Shown here piece by piece: positions 26,137-38,703 of a stretch of 64,000 nt of DNA. Source of the DNA: Spirodela intermedia. Its lineage: Eukaryota > Streptophyta > Magnoliopsida > Alismatales > Araceae. Each line of letters opens with the position of its first letter. Position 1 is the stretch's first letter. The translations under genes were made by a program, and so were the position numbers. The notes under the pieces were generated by a model. The model was not told the DNA's origin, did not search any database, and saw only the letters and a list, made by a program, of their open reading frames with translations. The DNA lies in NCBI GenBank assembly GCA_902729315.2, contig LR746277.1:4593001-4657000 (forward strand), in the 5' to 3' direction.

Positions 26137-27167
26137 CATGCTCCTCGTTGCAGGATCTGAAAGGTGTTAAACCGTCAGCGTGCTATTTTATTCATTTTTC
26201 CTCTCCTCCGATACGTTGTACAGACGAACCTCTCTCTCTCTCTCTCTCTCTCTCCTCTCTCCCTCCCTGGCAGGACCTGCTGTTCCTACCAAGTATTATT
26301 TAGCTCCTTTGACTGGTATTTGATGGCGGCTCTCGACTTCTTTGTACCCCGTCTGCATCCGATACGCCGTATTTTTTTCATTGGCTCAGGCGAAATCACC
26401 AGCTTCTTCTCTCTCAACCCATCTTACCATAAATAGGGATTAGCGAGAATATATAATAACAAAAAAGGAATGTAACATTTCTAGTAAGGTAATCTGTCGG
26501 CGTAGATTTTGTCTCTACTATGTCATGATGATGTTCGTCGAAGACCCGCGCTAGGCCTGAGTCTTACCCAGTCAACTGGGCGGTCATGGATTGGAGAGAG
26601 AGTGGTTGTCCGAAAAAGGCTCGTTCTTGGGTCTGAGGTCAATTAGACCTAGAAAAAGATGGGTTGAAGTCAGGGGCGGTGCCAGTGTAAGTCAACTGAG
26701 GAGTCTGCGGACGTGATGAGGACAGGATAAGGATGTTTGCCCTTCTGCGAAAGGCGGCCGATGTGATGTCGGGATAGGAGCTGCCCGAAACAAGCGAGGG
26801 GAGTAGGAGGGGCAGCTAGTGGGATACGCCGGAGAAAGGGCCAGAACGTCTCGGTCAGGATTGGCGGCGGTGGAGGGTCAACCTTCGCGATAAATTGGCG
26901 GCGGTGGAGGGGCATTTGGGTAAACACTATCCATTTTCCCCCCGCTTCCGAGCTTCCAATTGAATTCCCAACAGTCTCCTGCTTTTCCCGCCCCTCTCAA
27001 GATCTTTTATTTTCCGGTTTGTCTTCCTTCCTGGTCTCTTCTCTGACAAGTAGAGTGAGGAAGAGGAGGGAAACCCTTCTCGGCCCCCACCCAGGTCCGG
27101 AAGTCCTTCTTGACTGCGATGCTCATGCCCTAGCCAGCGTCTCCGCGCGCCTAGCGGCGTCCTCGCC
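26137..27167. promoter_or_regulatory. Dynamin 3' flank and promoter/5' UTR of the SET-domain gene
   Basis: About 1 kb with no coding exon. It holds a short (CT)n run near 26230-26255 in the dynamin 3' flank. Near 26865-26915 a short motif (GGCGGCGGTGGAGGG) occurs twice. GC content rises towards the ATG at 27168, as expected for a 5' UTR. No further element was recognised. Confidence 0.45.
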
Positions 27168-30100
27168 ATGCCGGATCTGAGCAATCTGCTCGTCCCGCAG
27201 CCGTCCCCTTCCACGCACTTCTCGCAGGCATGTCCCATGGGCCGGCAGGGTCTCCAATCCTGCAGTTCGTCGGCATCTTCGCCGCGGTGCGAGTCACCGG
27301 GAGAGGTGCTAGATGGTCCCTGCTGCAAATGGAACCACCGTTTGCGACTACCGATCTCGTCACGGGCAGTGACGTGTTCCGGGACGAGTGAGAACTCGGG
27401 GGTCGTGGTCTTGAAACGTGAGCGGAGAGGGGGCAAGAAGTTGGTCAAGTCTTTAGAAGATCATGTCAACGACTGGGTCGAGAGGAAGGTGGAATCTGGC
27501 AAGCGTCCGATAGAGTGCTCTTTGCCATTCCTAACAGACTCACCGAAGATGGTACTTTCCATCTCATTCTGGTGTTCCATTTTTGATTTTTTCCTCTTTA
27601 CTCTTTTGAGACGCTAGCGCGCTCTCTCTCTCTCTCTAGATTTTTTTTATGCTTCAAGCATTTGGTGTTCTCATGTAGATAGTAAGATCAGTTCCACAAT
27701 TTCTTTGATGAACCAAAAAATTATGGAGAAGAAAATTCACGTGCCTTCATGTCTCCTACTAAGAAGGAAAAGTGAACGTGAGGAGCTCAGAGGAGGGAAA
27801 AATTATACTAAACGCCCAAAATACTCTACCCTATCCTTTACATAGACGCTGAACGATCTTTTTGTCTTCTTCATTTTTCATGAAAAGCTTGGGGGTTATG
27901 AGAAAGTTGTTGAAGAGAGAGCATCTGTATCTGAGCGGGAATGGGAAAATGTAGCTCCTACTCTCGAAACAGTTACAAAAGTATGCTTACATTCGCATAT
28001 GCCAGATGAACACCTCCCGCTGAAAATATCATAATTTCAAGTCTGAGTTTGTTTATCTCCATGAGATGCGAAGGTATTCCATGGAAAGAGCTTTTCAAAA
28101 GAATCTACTGTGCATATTGTGCTTTTTTAATCTCGTTAAACAGTGAAACAACAGTTGAGGATTTCTCTAAGCTCTACAAATCAACTGAAAGTGGAAGGGA
28201 GACTACGTAGACTACGTGGATGCTACAATCTGTGTTCTTTTCCATGTCAACCATTGTTTTCCAGTGCAAATGAGAAGAAGATGCCGAATTTTTTGAACAT
28301 GAATGTGCTATAGAATGGTAGTTTCAATTAAGGTGCATTATTTATGCTGTACACAGTCAAATCTACGATGACAGATACAGAAATTTGCAAAATCTCATCG
28401 TCAACTTTTTCTAGGAATAATCCTATTTATCTAGAAATTCATCATGCTCCAAGAGATAAAATTATTAGGGAAAGGTTGTTGGATTAGTAAATGCGCTGCA
28501 GTCCCGCACAAGTCTAGCTTCTGTTTGTTTTCTGGTGCAATAGCTCATGCAAAATGCTCATTACGATTAGAGCAATAGCATTTCAAATATCAATGTGTAC
28601 TTTGGGTTTTCCGTTTCTCACCTGGTGATCTCTATTTTCAGGTTGACTGCCGGTTATGCAATAGATCTATCTATCCTGGTGATGAAATTGTGTGCTCCAT
28701 CCATGGCTGTGAAGAAGCGTACCACATAACCTGTGTAACACAGAATGGCGTAGTTTCCGGATCTCGAGGTTTCAAGTGTCCTCGACATGTATGCTTCATT
28801 CTTGTCTCTCATTTATCCTGTTCTATACATTAAAGTTTAGAAGCAGGACGAGTTTCTGCTATTAACTGTGTTGCTAATTTAAGCAATCGATGTGTATTTT
28901 GTGCCTTATTTTCTTTTATACTCATTCTACCTCTTCAAAAAACGTCATTTTCATGTTTGTCACATGATAAATATGGTTATATCCAAGGCAGATAGTGATA
29001 TCCAATGTGGTTATCCAAGTAGATGTGCTTAGGTGTATGTTATTTTTTTATGCGCTCTGTGTCAGAAGACTTTATTTGAAGAAAGCTAGAGATGTGCTAT
29101 CAATGAAAAATCTTAAGTTTGACCAAAGGAATAGAGGACGTGAATTCTTTGATAATTTAGAGATGAAGAGAGAATTGTTGATGTCAATGGTCATGTTAAA
29201 AAAAATTCGCATCTGGAGTCATTGCTTAAAAAATATGGTGAATTAGATAGTGGTATTAGTCAATGTTTCAAGGTATTTGAATTTATTGGAGTCTCCATCA
29301 TGCATTTTACTTGGCCTTTAGAACTAATATGAAGTGGATCTTTAGGTCATAAAAAATATCATATTACAACAAGAATGAGGTTCTGGAATTGAGAATTTGG
29401 GTGAATAATTTTACAATTCTTTGAGATAACTAAGGGTGAAAATAGTAGGGCAAGGTTGGTTCGTTTTTACTCCGGTCAAGATTCGCCTGCTCACCAAAAT
29501 TGACCAGAATCAAGCATGTGTGACATTGGTGGACTATCTCTATTGGGTAATAAGTGCCCAAACTTGAGAATATCGATCATTCATGTAAATGCACAAAATA
29601 CATAGTTATTAGTGGATTGTTGCCACTGGAAAGGAGAACAATTTGAAAAAGGACCTCACGTGAGATGTGACTCTATCATTGAAAGCATGAATGAAAATTA
29701 TCGAGAAAATATTAGCTATAAGTCAAATGTGGAACTGCTGTTAAGCAGTGAAAGGTTTTTACTTCTCAACCATTTCATTGATTGAGAGTTGGCTTTAACT
29801 ATGAGGCTATTGATAGTGAATGTTGGATAGTGTGGACAGGTCTCTTGCTGATTTAATTTCTTTTCCATTGATAGTGAATAGTTTTTTCAACTTCTCTTAA
29901 AGTTTTCATCTGTTTCTTTCTCGTATATGACTCACAGGGTTGTAGGCAGAGTGATCTTTCTTTCTTTTGTGTATAGAATGGGAGGTCCAATGATCTGTTT
30001 CATATATAAGTTAGGTTCAGGTTTCAATGCCTCTTCAAGATGACGCTTGTGGGCTGAATGTATTATTTGTACAACTGATTGGGATGGTGCCATGTCAACT

Positions 30101-33100
30101 GTATGCTTTATTTGTACATGGAAGAGAAACATTTATATGTAATGAAACTATTAGAACAAATGATCGTTAACATTTACACAACAGATGCACTGCATTTTCT
30201 CTTCACTTGAATTCAGCCTGTTCTCTTCTTTCATCTTTTTCATCCTCGTCCTTTAACAGTGGCCGTGATTGATGTTTGGAAAGATCAATGATTGAGAACA
30301 ATCAATGTCTAAATGCTGTAGGTATTTATTGAGCTTTTGATAGCCCATGGAATTGTTTCCATTTAAAAACTCCAGTGTTTGGGCATTCGTATGCGATAAG
30401 ATATTTTAATTAGAATCAACTCTCACAGTGTAATAGATTGTAATTAGTGGATGTTTAACTTTACCTAAAGGCTGCTGTTTCTGAAGCCCTTATCGTCTTT
30501 ATTAAATTTTTAACAACATATTTTAACTCGAACTCTGTAAATAGGTCTTGAACACCAAGCAACATAGGTTGTGGTGGCTCTTAATGTCTGCTAATAATGT
30601 GTCTAACAAAGCTTGACTGGAAGGTTCGGTTTATTGACGGGATTATGTTTTTTTACTGATATCTTTGTCGCATTTATTTTACGGTAACCAATAATTAGTG
30701 AGCAAACATCCGTGCTGTTTTCTATTGTTTGTACTTTATAGAACGGTTAACTTGCTAGCTGCCTCTAACTTTGCTATATTTCACCAAAAAATGAATTTTT
30801 CTAGTCAGAGAAATTTATGTCTCGGTGTTTACTGGGGTTTTGTAGAGACTTAGCCTTCTGATTTCATCGAGTCTTATTGCATAGTTAAATTTCAAATAAA
30901 GCAAACCACAATTGTGGAATGTTAGCTGGCTTTTGTAAAGCAGTTTATGCATGATACTTTTCTGCAAGCTTTTTTCGTTTATATTTTGAACTCGAATACT
31001 TGTGGATAGGCTTGCATCATTTGCAAACAAGTGGGATTTTGGCATTGCATTCGGTGTCACATAGCAGCACACACTCGGTGTGCTCCTTGGCCAGATTCTG
31101 TGATCAGCATAAGTAAGAGCAAATCACAAGCTCTATGCTGGAGACATCCTGCCGATTGGCGACTGGAAAAGGTAATCTTCTTCTAATTTAAATCAAACAA
31201 GAAATAATAATATCCTTAGATTTTAGGTGTCTACCTCGAAATCTTGCTCCTCAACTGAGCATTTTCTGCACCTCCAACTTTAGTTATTCTCCGTTGTATA
31301 TTTACACCAAGGAACTCGTTTTGTAAGTACCTCTAATGGTCGTTCTACTGCTGATTATTCTTTTCCCACCAATGACTCATTATATGTTTATTTCTTTATG
31401 TGGATGTTTCTAGGTCCTTCTTTCCCTTACTCTATCTTTCACATCTGTGTCATTGGTTACTATAAGAGAGTTGTCGAAAGAATATAGAATGTCTGGATTA
31501 GGATGCTTTTCTTCACCATCTTTTGGTTTTTCTTGTCATCCATGCGACTGTGATGGCAACCTTTTAGTACCCCCAAAATTTAATAATTTTACTTTATACA
31601 TTCTAAAGCGTTGAATTTTTCTTCTGCCACCGTGTCATCAATTTTTTCTCCAATGAAACCTCTCATTTGGCAGCATGTTTTGTTTTTTTCTATTTTTTGA
31701 TTGGGAATTTCGTCAATTTTGTTTAATGTATATGTCATTGCTCTAGGATATACAGACTTCTTTCATCAGTTGTCAGACACTCTTAGATGCCTTCTTACTC
31801 TTACCGAAGTTCTGTAACTATTCAGTTTTCTATTTGATTATCATTCTTCATATGTTGAAAGTCAATAATTTTAGAGTATTACTTTTTTAGTTGTTAGGTT
31901 AACTGGGGTACTAATCTATCTCATTGGATTGCAGCATGCAGTATTGACGAGTGACATTGAGGTTAGAACATTATCTTTTTGTAGTGGTCTGTTTTCCACA
32001 GATCCGTGTATCATTTTCTAATCTTTTGTGTTGTATTCTTGGATTTTTTTTCGTTGAGCAGTATATAGTGTCTTCTATGTTTAACGGCCTTTTTTTTTTT
32101 ATTAGTTTGCATAACTATTGGCCCCAAAAATTAGCCACTCAGAGAGCTTATGATTTTGCTCACTGTTGTTTGTCTTATTACCAGGAAGCATTTGGCCGCT
32201 TGCCTATCCCATATGTTGTTGAAGAGTTTATGGTTGACTCTATTTTGAAGGATTTTATGAAGAAGGAAGAGCCAGCTCCATATATACATATTAGGCGCAG
32301 TATCCGATCTCTAGAATCATTACGTGTTAAAAAAATTGATGTTTAATGGGTTTATATCTTAATGTGCTCACCCTGTTTTCTTAACTACTTAAAGATTCTT
32401 ATCTCGTAAAAAAAAAGCGTGATGATGCATATGCTGGTGCTGGATGCACTTGCAACAGCAATTCCACTTGTGGTGAGGAATGTGAATGCAGGTACAGCAA
32501 TATCTGTCATTTTGAACATGATTGGTTTTTTTGTTCCTTTTGTTTTAACAAAGCTACCCCTTGCTTTTATTTCTCCATTTTTTTGTTAAACCACATTGAA
32601 AAATCCTGTCAAAAATAATCAAGAAACATAGTAGCAAGATTAACAGCCGCATCCATGGAATCCCTGTCCGCTAGTAAGCGTTCACTGCTGTAGCTGTGCT
32701 CTCTACCAAAACCAATTTCCTTTTCTCGGCAACAATCGTAATTTTCAACCATAAAATGCCTTTGTTCGTAAATAAAAAATAGTTAATTTTATTTCCTATG
32801 AATTAGTAAGTGAATAAACTCTGAATGTAAGTGTTTTTAAACTGGCTTTTGGCAACTTCGACATTTTGGACACCTGGTAATGTGGTGGACTTATTGGAAT
32901 CAAGAAATGACCAAAAAAATCAGTGGCCTTTGCTGAGGACCAGCAGCAAAGAATTGACAATTTGGTTTTTACAGAGAAGGATAAAGGAGTTGCAGGGGGC
33001 AAAATTATCCAGAAACTTTGAACAATATATGCTTTCATCAGAAGGGATGGGAATCTCTCATGGATGGGAAGTGTTGGCACCATGGGATTGAGTTGCCATG

Positions 33101-36100
33101 TCCCGTTTAGGACAAGGGATGGGTAACTACTGTGTATCTTGTTTTGTATTTTTTTTTCTTGCGCAGTTCCATTCAGGAGGAAGACTACAGATTTTTTTTG
33201 TTCTTTTCCAATTTTTGGAGGTCATTTTCGGTTGGACTGCTCTACATCAACCTATGGGGCGGGTTACCTAGTTGGACCATGTTTTTCAAGGATTGCCTTG
33301 ATAATCAATATTTTTAACTTGATTTTCCTTGTGTGTCTTTAAGAAAAAGGATGTTTTTCTTTCATGTTTTAGCTGTGATACACACAATGTTCCAATCCTC
33401 ATGTTCACTAGAGAATATGACACTTTTTCTTTGTTTATTAGAAATCACGTCATTTATCGTAATTAGTCATGAGCTTTCGTTCGAAAAGTTTTCAAAGTTG
33501 TTTAGACATTGCATATAAATGTGTTTCAACAGAGGTCAATCAATCAGTTGTTCGAAAGCCTGCAACTGCTCGGATTTGTGCACAAATCGGCCATTTCGGA
33601 AGGAGAAAAAGATTAAAGTTGTTAAGGTAAGTTGTACTCTTTGAGAACGGTGAAGACTTAAATTGTTCTTGATGGCCTTTTTGTGGCTGCTTGGTCATGT
33701 AGCTTCAATCGAGACCCATGACTTTTAACTGAATTACCATTCGCTCTTCCATTGGTTTTGTCTACTTCTTCACTTTAGTTATCTTCCTTTACTTCTAATG
33801 ATGAGCCAAGTTCACAAACTACGAATTCTTTAATTTTTACCGTTGCAATCTTTTGGCCAATGACTGCTGGGAATAGACATTATGTAGAGCTCTAAGAATA
33901 AATCGGATGCCATATACATGGGCAACTAATAGTACAAACCTGCTCACAAACAACAGGTTCTTTCTGGATAAACTTCCATGACAGAAGATTACTTTTAAGT
34001 CCCTACCAAAACAGCCTACTATAAACCCAGTGTTTTCTTTTCTGTTAGCTTTTAGTTGAAAATTACAAAACGGTAGTGATTTCATTATTCCATCACAAGT
34101 GCATGAATTAGATTTGACTTGAGGCTCATCTGTGCAACACTTTCGGAATATCTGATGGGGAATAACTTACGTTGAACTAGTGTACTAATTCAGGGGGTTC
34201 GAGTTTTAGGTCTTAAGTAATTCTTTTCCTTTCAAAGGTGGTGGTAGCATATCTTTAAGGAGGAAGATAACGAGATCAAAGTATAGTCTTCTTGTTTGCT
34301 GGTTTCGATTTTCGCTAATTTATTCATAGGAATCTTTTCTCCTTCTCGTTTGGACCGTTGTCATCTTCCTGATGACCGAGTTAAGAGTGAAGCTTTGCAT
34401 AAAGCTGTGGTTCATAGTATGAAGGAGCCTAGTGCATGAAACTCCTAAAGACATACATTATGATTTTTCCTTTAAGCTTATGAGAGTACATTCATAGAGT
34501 AGCTTTGAAATTTGTATGTTATGTTGAAGGATCATGTAGTTTGAGTTATTGTAAGTTTATGTGTGTTTTGATTGAATGAGTCATGTTTGACTCCTTTTCT
34601 GAAATGCTGTTCTACCCAAGCTTCCTTTCGTGTTCTGTTACTGGATATTTAGAGAAAAAATGAATCCCCTTGCAGACTCAATCTTGTGGGTGGGGAGTGG
34701 AGGCATCAGAGGCTATTAAGAAAGGAGAGTTTGTGATTGAGTATATTGGAGAAGGTAGAACACCAGCTTCTGAGGTTTATAATTCATTTCTCCATGTTTC
34801 TGTTTGTTTCGTTGCTTTTATGAATTGCCTACATTAATAAAAAAATTCTGGCGTTTTTATTCTAATTGAATGGTCATTCTTAAAGCTATTTTCGTATAGA
34901 TTCGGAGATTCAAGCAATTTTCTTGTCTTTCGTTCTAATGTTTTGTTTTTTTCTGGTCATATGTTAGATTGGATGGATTTGTTTCTACACCTTTAGATGA
35001 TATCAGTTTCCACGTTTTTTTTTGGAATTCTGACATTCCTTTTCAATTATTGCTTACTTGAGTTTTTGCGTGGTGTAGATGCTCGGAATCATTTGTATAT
35101 TCTGTTGCTACCATTGAAACATATTTTTTTCTTGTTTATAACCAGGCTGCATATGTTTGCTGCAAATATTGAGGACAATGGGACCATCTCTAATTCGAAC
35201 TCCCATGGTTTGCATGAGGCTTTAGTGGAAACTGATAGCACTTCCGTGCATAGAAGGATAAACAGTGGGGAAAAAATTTCTTCTACAATTCAAATCATAG
35301 AACGAATGCTAGTTATATGCAATTTTCTTGGCCACAGAAAAAGAAAATACCTAGGTTAATGAAACTAACCACTAGGAAACTGCTCTCAACTAGGAAATTG
35401 AGCAGCAAACACTAACTACTAATTACACGTTTTTTCTCCCTCAAGCTGCTCTCAACTGGGCATTCTATATTCCCAAATTGGATACCATACTCTGAAATAT
35501 TGAAACACTTAATCCCTTGGTAAGCAAATCACATCTGCATGTTGGCCATGTGTAGACACATAAGGTGCATAGATTAATCCGCTCTCAAACTTTTCATTGA
35601 TGAAGTATCTGTCAATCTCAATATGTTTTATTTGTGTTGGAGTACCTGGAATTATTATACCTCACGTGTCTCTCTTTATTATCTCAGATGTCATGTTTTT
35701 CCTTTTCTGATTTCTGGTGTCTAGAACCTTCCGGGAGGGTCTGATATTGTTGTACTGGGTTGTGAGCAATACTAATTACAAACCTGTAATCAGTTAGTCT
35801 CATTGCCTGTGAATAAACTTCCTATAGAGTCTATATGAACTTCCTATAATCTCACTGCGGCAGATGACTCGTGGCACTTATACCCTTTTCTAAATTGGCA
35901 AATAGGCCACAAAGAAAAATTTTAACGGCCTTGGATTTAATTTCCTCCTATGTCGACTATGAACTTGAACAAATAATACTGACCCAAATATCCTAGGGAC
36001 AATATTATTTGTGGTGCATAGGTTTGTATAAAATAATGACAATATTTCCATTAGATTCTTTAATTCTAAGACTCTAGAAGGCTTTAGGCGCACTGTTCTA

Positions 36101-37831
36101 TTACAGAGAGGCCTGGGTTACCTCCAGAAGATGACAGTTTTTTTCTTTCTGCTATTCCGTTTTGCTGTGGTGTATTAACACACGATGACTCATGCACCAT
36201 CCCTTCTTCCCTGTACCATTCCTTTTTTTCCCAGTAGAAATATGTTATATTTTCCATTATGAATGGGAATTGGTACTTGATATCATTGGATTGCTCCCTC
36301 ACCGACGTGAAATGCTACCAGTCGTTTTGTACATCATACATGCTTATGTGTCTGCCTGTTCTGTGCGATCCCTTCCCTGTTTCCAGTTATCAGTGATGCC
36401 CTGTGCGAGAAAAGGCTATGGGACATGAAATACAGAGGAGATCAAAAATTTTATATGTGCGAGATTAGGAAAGACTTCACAATTGATGCAACTTTTAAAG
36501 GAAATTCTTCTCGATTTTTGAACCACAGCTGTGATCCTAATTGTAAATTGGAAAAATGGTATGGCATCCTGAACTTCTGTGGTTTACACTCTTCAGCAGA
36601 TAGATTATGAAAATATCTTGCTTTTTTCTGCAACTTAACTCTCGTAGATGCGGCGTTTTGACAGTCTTACTTTTCTTCCTTAGGCATGTTGATGGAGAGA
36701 CCCGTGTTGGTGTCTTTGCATCTCGAGCCATAGAACCTCGTGAGCCACTGACGTATGACTACAGGTACCGGTTGACTTTGCATCGTTCCTTGGTCCTCTG
36801 GAAGCTTCTTTTTGCATTCGTAGACTTCTCAGGGTTTTTTTTCTGTTAAGATGTTAAGCATCAATTCATTCATACAAGGTCTATTATTTATGTGTAACTT
36901 GATTTATTTATTTTTAGAGCAGAAAAGATTTTTTTGATGGAACTGATGTGTGATGGCATGTTTTTCTGGGGATTATCTTCTTTTACGCATGCACATCATC
37001 ATCTGCAATGGAGATTTGGACTATATGGATTATTGCATCCAATATTATTGAAATATATGGGATGTAAAACCCTGCTAGAAAAGTGGAACAACAAAAAAAT
37101 GATTCAATGGAGTCAATGATATTACTATCGCTTAAAATCATCATACGTCCTGATATCAGAATTTGTACCACTTTATTCTAAATATAAACAATGAATCATT
37201 CTCTTTCCCTACCCATTAATCTGATACTCTTGCTTCACGTGTTAAATCCTTTTGTTTTCTTTTTATACCTTTTATTTGAGAAATTCAGGGGTACTACTGC
37301 TGCTACTACTACTGACAAAAATAAAAGATGGGACTCAGCAGTGCAGAATTAGTGCTTGTTAAAAAAAATAAAAATCTCTCATTGTCAATCGTTGCTTCAG
37401 TCTTGTAGAGCTAGGATTTCAATGACTCAATGACCAGAAAGCACGGATTGTGCCATGGTGGGCATGTGTGGCCAAGCTGCTTCTGGCGATGGTTTTCATG
37501 TATGCTGGGCAGGTTTCGCATGATTTATATAACTGTGGGAGGCTGCTCCCTCTCTTCATGCATCCCATTTCTGGGATTCCAAAACAATTTTATTGCTTTG
37601 GAGTTTGTGTATGGAGGAATTGTGACCCATCCTCGTGTGATTGTTTCCTGTAGATTTGTGCATTTTGGGCCCATGGTCAAATGTCACTGTGGGGCTTCCA
37701 ACTGCCGCGGCTACCTCGGGAGCAAGAAGAAGATCAATGAACTGATCCACAAGCTGGATCCCTGTTGGGGATGCAAGAGGAAGAGGTCATCATTGGCCGT
37801 CGTCCGCAAGTCCACCCGTGTAGCCACTTAA
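27168..37831 (+). CDS. ASHR3: ASHR3-like SET-domain histone methyltransferase with PHD finger
   Basis: Nuclear histone H3 lysine methyltransferase. Exons: 27168-27551, (27888-27980), 28642-28788, 31010-31171, 31935-31961, 32185-32299, 32395-32491, 33533-33626, 34676-34754, 36387-36558, 36684-36764, 37654-37831. The product is 511 aa, or 542 aa if the bracketed exon is used; Arabidopsis ASHR3 is about 497 aa. Visible in order: a conserved N-terminal block (LEDHVNDWVERKVESGK), a PHD-type Cys/His finger (CRLCNRSIYPGDEIVC onward) continuing into CIICKQVGFWHCIRC, the AWS Cys cluster (ISCSKACNCSDLCTNRPF), the SET core (GWGVEASEAIKKGEFVIEYIGE; SRFLNHSCDPNC; EPLTYDYR) and a post-SET CHCGASNCRGYLG. 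All catalytic signatures are intact. Intron 9 carries a reversed copia relic. Phases agree at every junction. Confidence 0.92.
27888..27980 (+). CDS. Candidate extra (cassette) exon of the ASHR3-like gene
   Basis: A 93-nt open segment flanked by an acceptor-like TCATGAAAAG and a donor-like ACAAAA/GTATGC lies between the first exon and the PHD exon. It encodes 31 residues starting LGGYEKVVEERASVSER and ending TLETVTK, in phase 0 with both neighbours, so it can be included or skipped without a frameshift. Arabidopsis ASHR3 joins the flanking residues (KKM/VDC) directly, as I recall it. It is either lineage-specific, alternative or fortuitous. Confidence 0.45.
28789..31009 (+). other. Large intron 3 of the ASHR3-like gene
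   Basis: A 2.2-kb AT-rich intron. A stretch at about 29000-29250 is open on the plus strand and encodes a charged peptide (KFDQRNRGREFFDNLEMKR). It may be a transposon remnant, but I cannot name it. Exons on either side of this intron join in frame within the PHD region. Confidence 0.5.
35360..36302 (-). mobile_element. Decayed Ty1/copia retrotransposon fragment inside ASHR3 intron 9
   Basis: On the minus strand, opposite to the host gene, 36302-35890 encodes copia integrase remnants: HESSCVNTPQQNGIAERKK, then the PRIFGSVLFVQVHS and PRPLKFFFVAYLP blocks. Around 35690-35500 a broken frame gives the RNase H C-terminus (HIEIDRYFINEK, then ADVICLPRD). Reverse transcriptase is missing, so the element has an internal deletion. 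Two near copies of CTGCTCTCAACTA lie at about 35379 and 35446; they may come from LTR or adjacent non-coding parts. Complete LTRs were not identified. It is not functional. Confidence 0.82.
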
Positions 37832-37884
37832 CTGGCATTCAAACCCCATTCATTCAATGTCTATAAGGGGACGACGGTGAGTGA

Positions 37885-37888
<4 letters not shown>

Positions 37889-37951
<63 letters not shown>
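37889..37951. repeat. (CT)n microsatellite in the 3' flank of the ASHR3-like gene
   Basis: About 60 bp of uninterrupted CT dinucleotides starting some 60 bp after the stop codon, probably inside the 3' UTR. Confidence 0.92.
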
Positions 37952-37953
<2 letters not shown>

Positions 37954-38703
37954 ATGTATGAAGGCAGAAACCATTCATTGACAGCGAGTTCTTCATTTGT
38001 TTGTACATCGTTCCCCCCCGGAAGCATTTTCTTGTGTCCGGGTCCTGTTGTACCTGAAATTATGATTTGATCGACTGGCAAGAGATGACTGTTGTCCAGC
38101 TAAAAATCTGAAATAGTTTGCTTACTATTCTACGCGTGATCCATGGGAGCCACCCAGACACTGAATATCTTTTTGCAATAATGGTGATCCATTAATCGCC
38201 TGATGCTTGTCTTTGAGCTGCCCCGGGACGATAGAGATTAGGGTTTTGATGTCTGGTTTGTGCAGCTTGCTTGAGCCCATGGCCAGTGTGTCATCGGAGG
38301 AGGAAGAGTACGGACTAGGGTTTCTCTTTCTTCTTGGGGCATTTAAGAGTATGATCGGCGACTGGAAGGGGGAGGGTCCCAAGGGCTCCTCTTCGCTGTC
38401 GCCATCTGAAGCTCTCTCGCCTGCAAATTGCTGTGGAATACGAGAACTGTGGAACTGAGCTGTCGAAACGAAGGGGAGGAGCCCGGTCTGGGTGATTCAG
38501 CGGCTTCGCTTGTCTCATTAATGTCGCCGTCAGAGCCTGCATGAGGCCCAATTCATTGCAGCCATAAAACAGGCTGGTCAGCCCGCCCAGTCCCCTCGTT
38601 CCCTACCATCTTCGTCTTCCTTCAAATTCTTGCGCTTGCGGTATTGCTGTCGATGCACATTTAACTCAGCAGGCCTGCAGCAGAGCAGAAACCTGCTGGA
38701 GAG
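37952..38703. other. Intergenic region upstream of the peroxidase gene
   Basis: About 750 bp with no coding exon that I can defend. Short frames on both strands are shadows or chance. A CTAGGGTTT-like motif at about 38316-38325 and the CT-rich stretch before 38700 would suit a plant promoter and 5' leader. Confidence 0.4.

Noticed and set aside
27888-27980. An ARID-type DNA-binding domain in the extra ASHR3 exon
   Set aside because: GGYEKVVEE resembles a short ARID signature, but 31 residues without the rest of the domain are not enough; kept only as a candidate exon.
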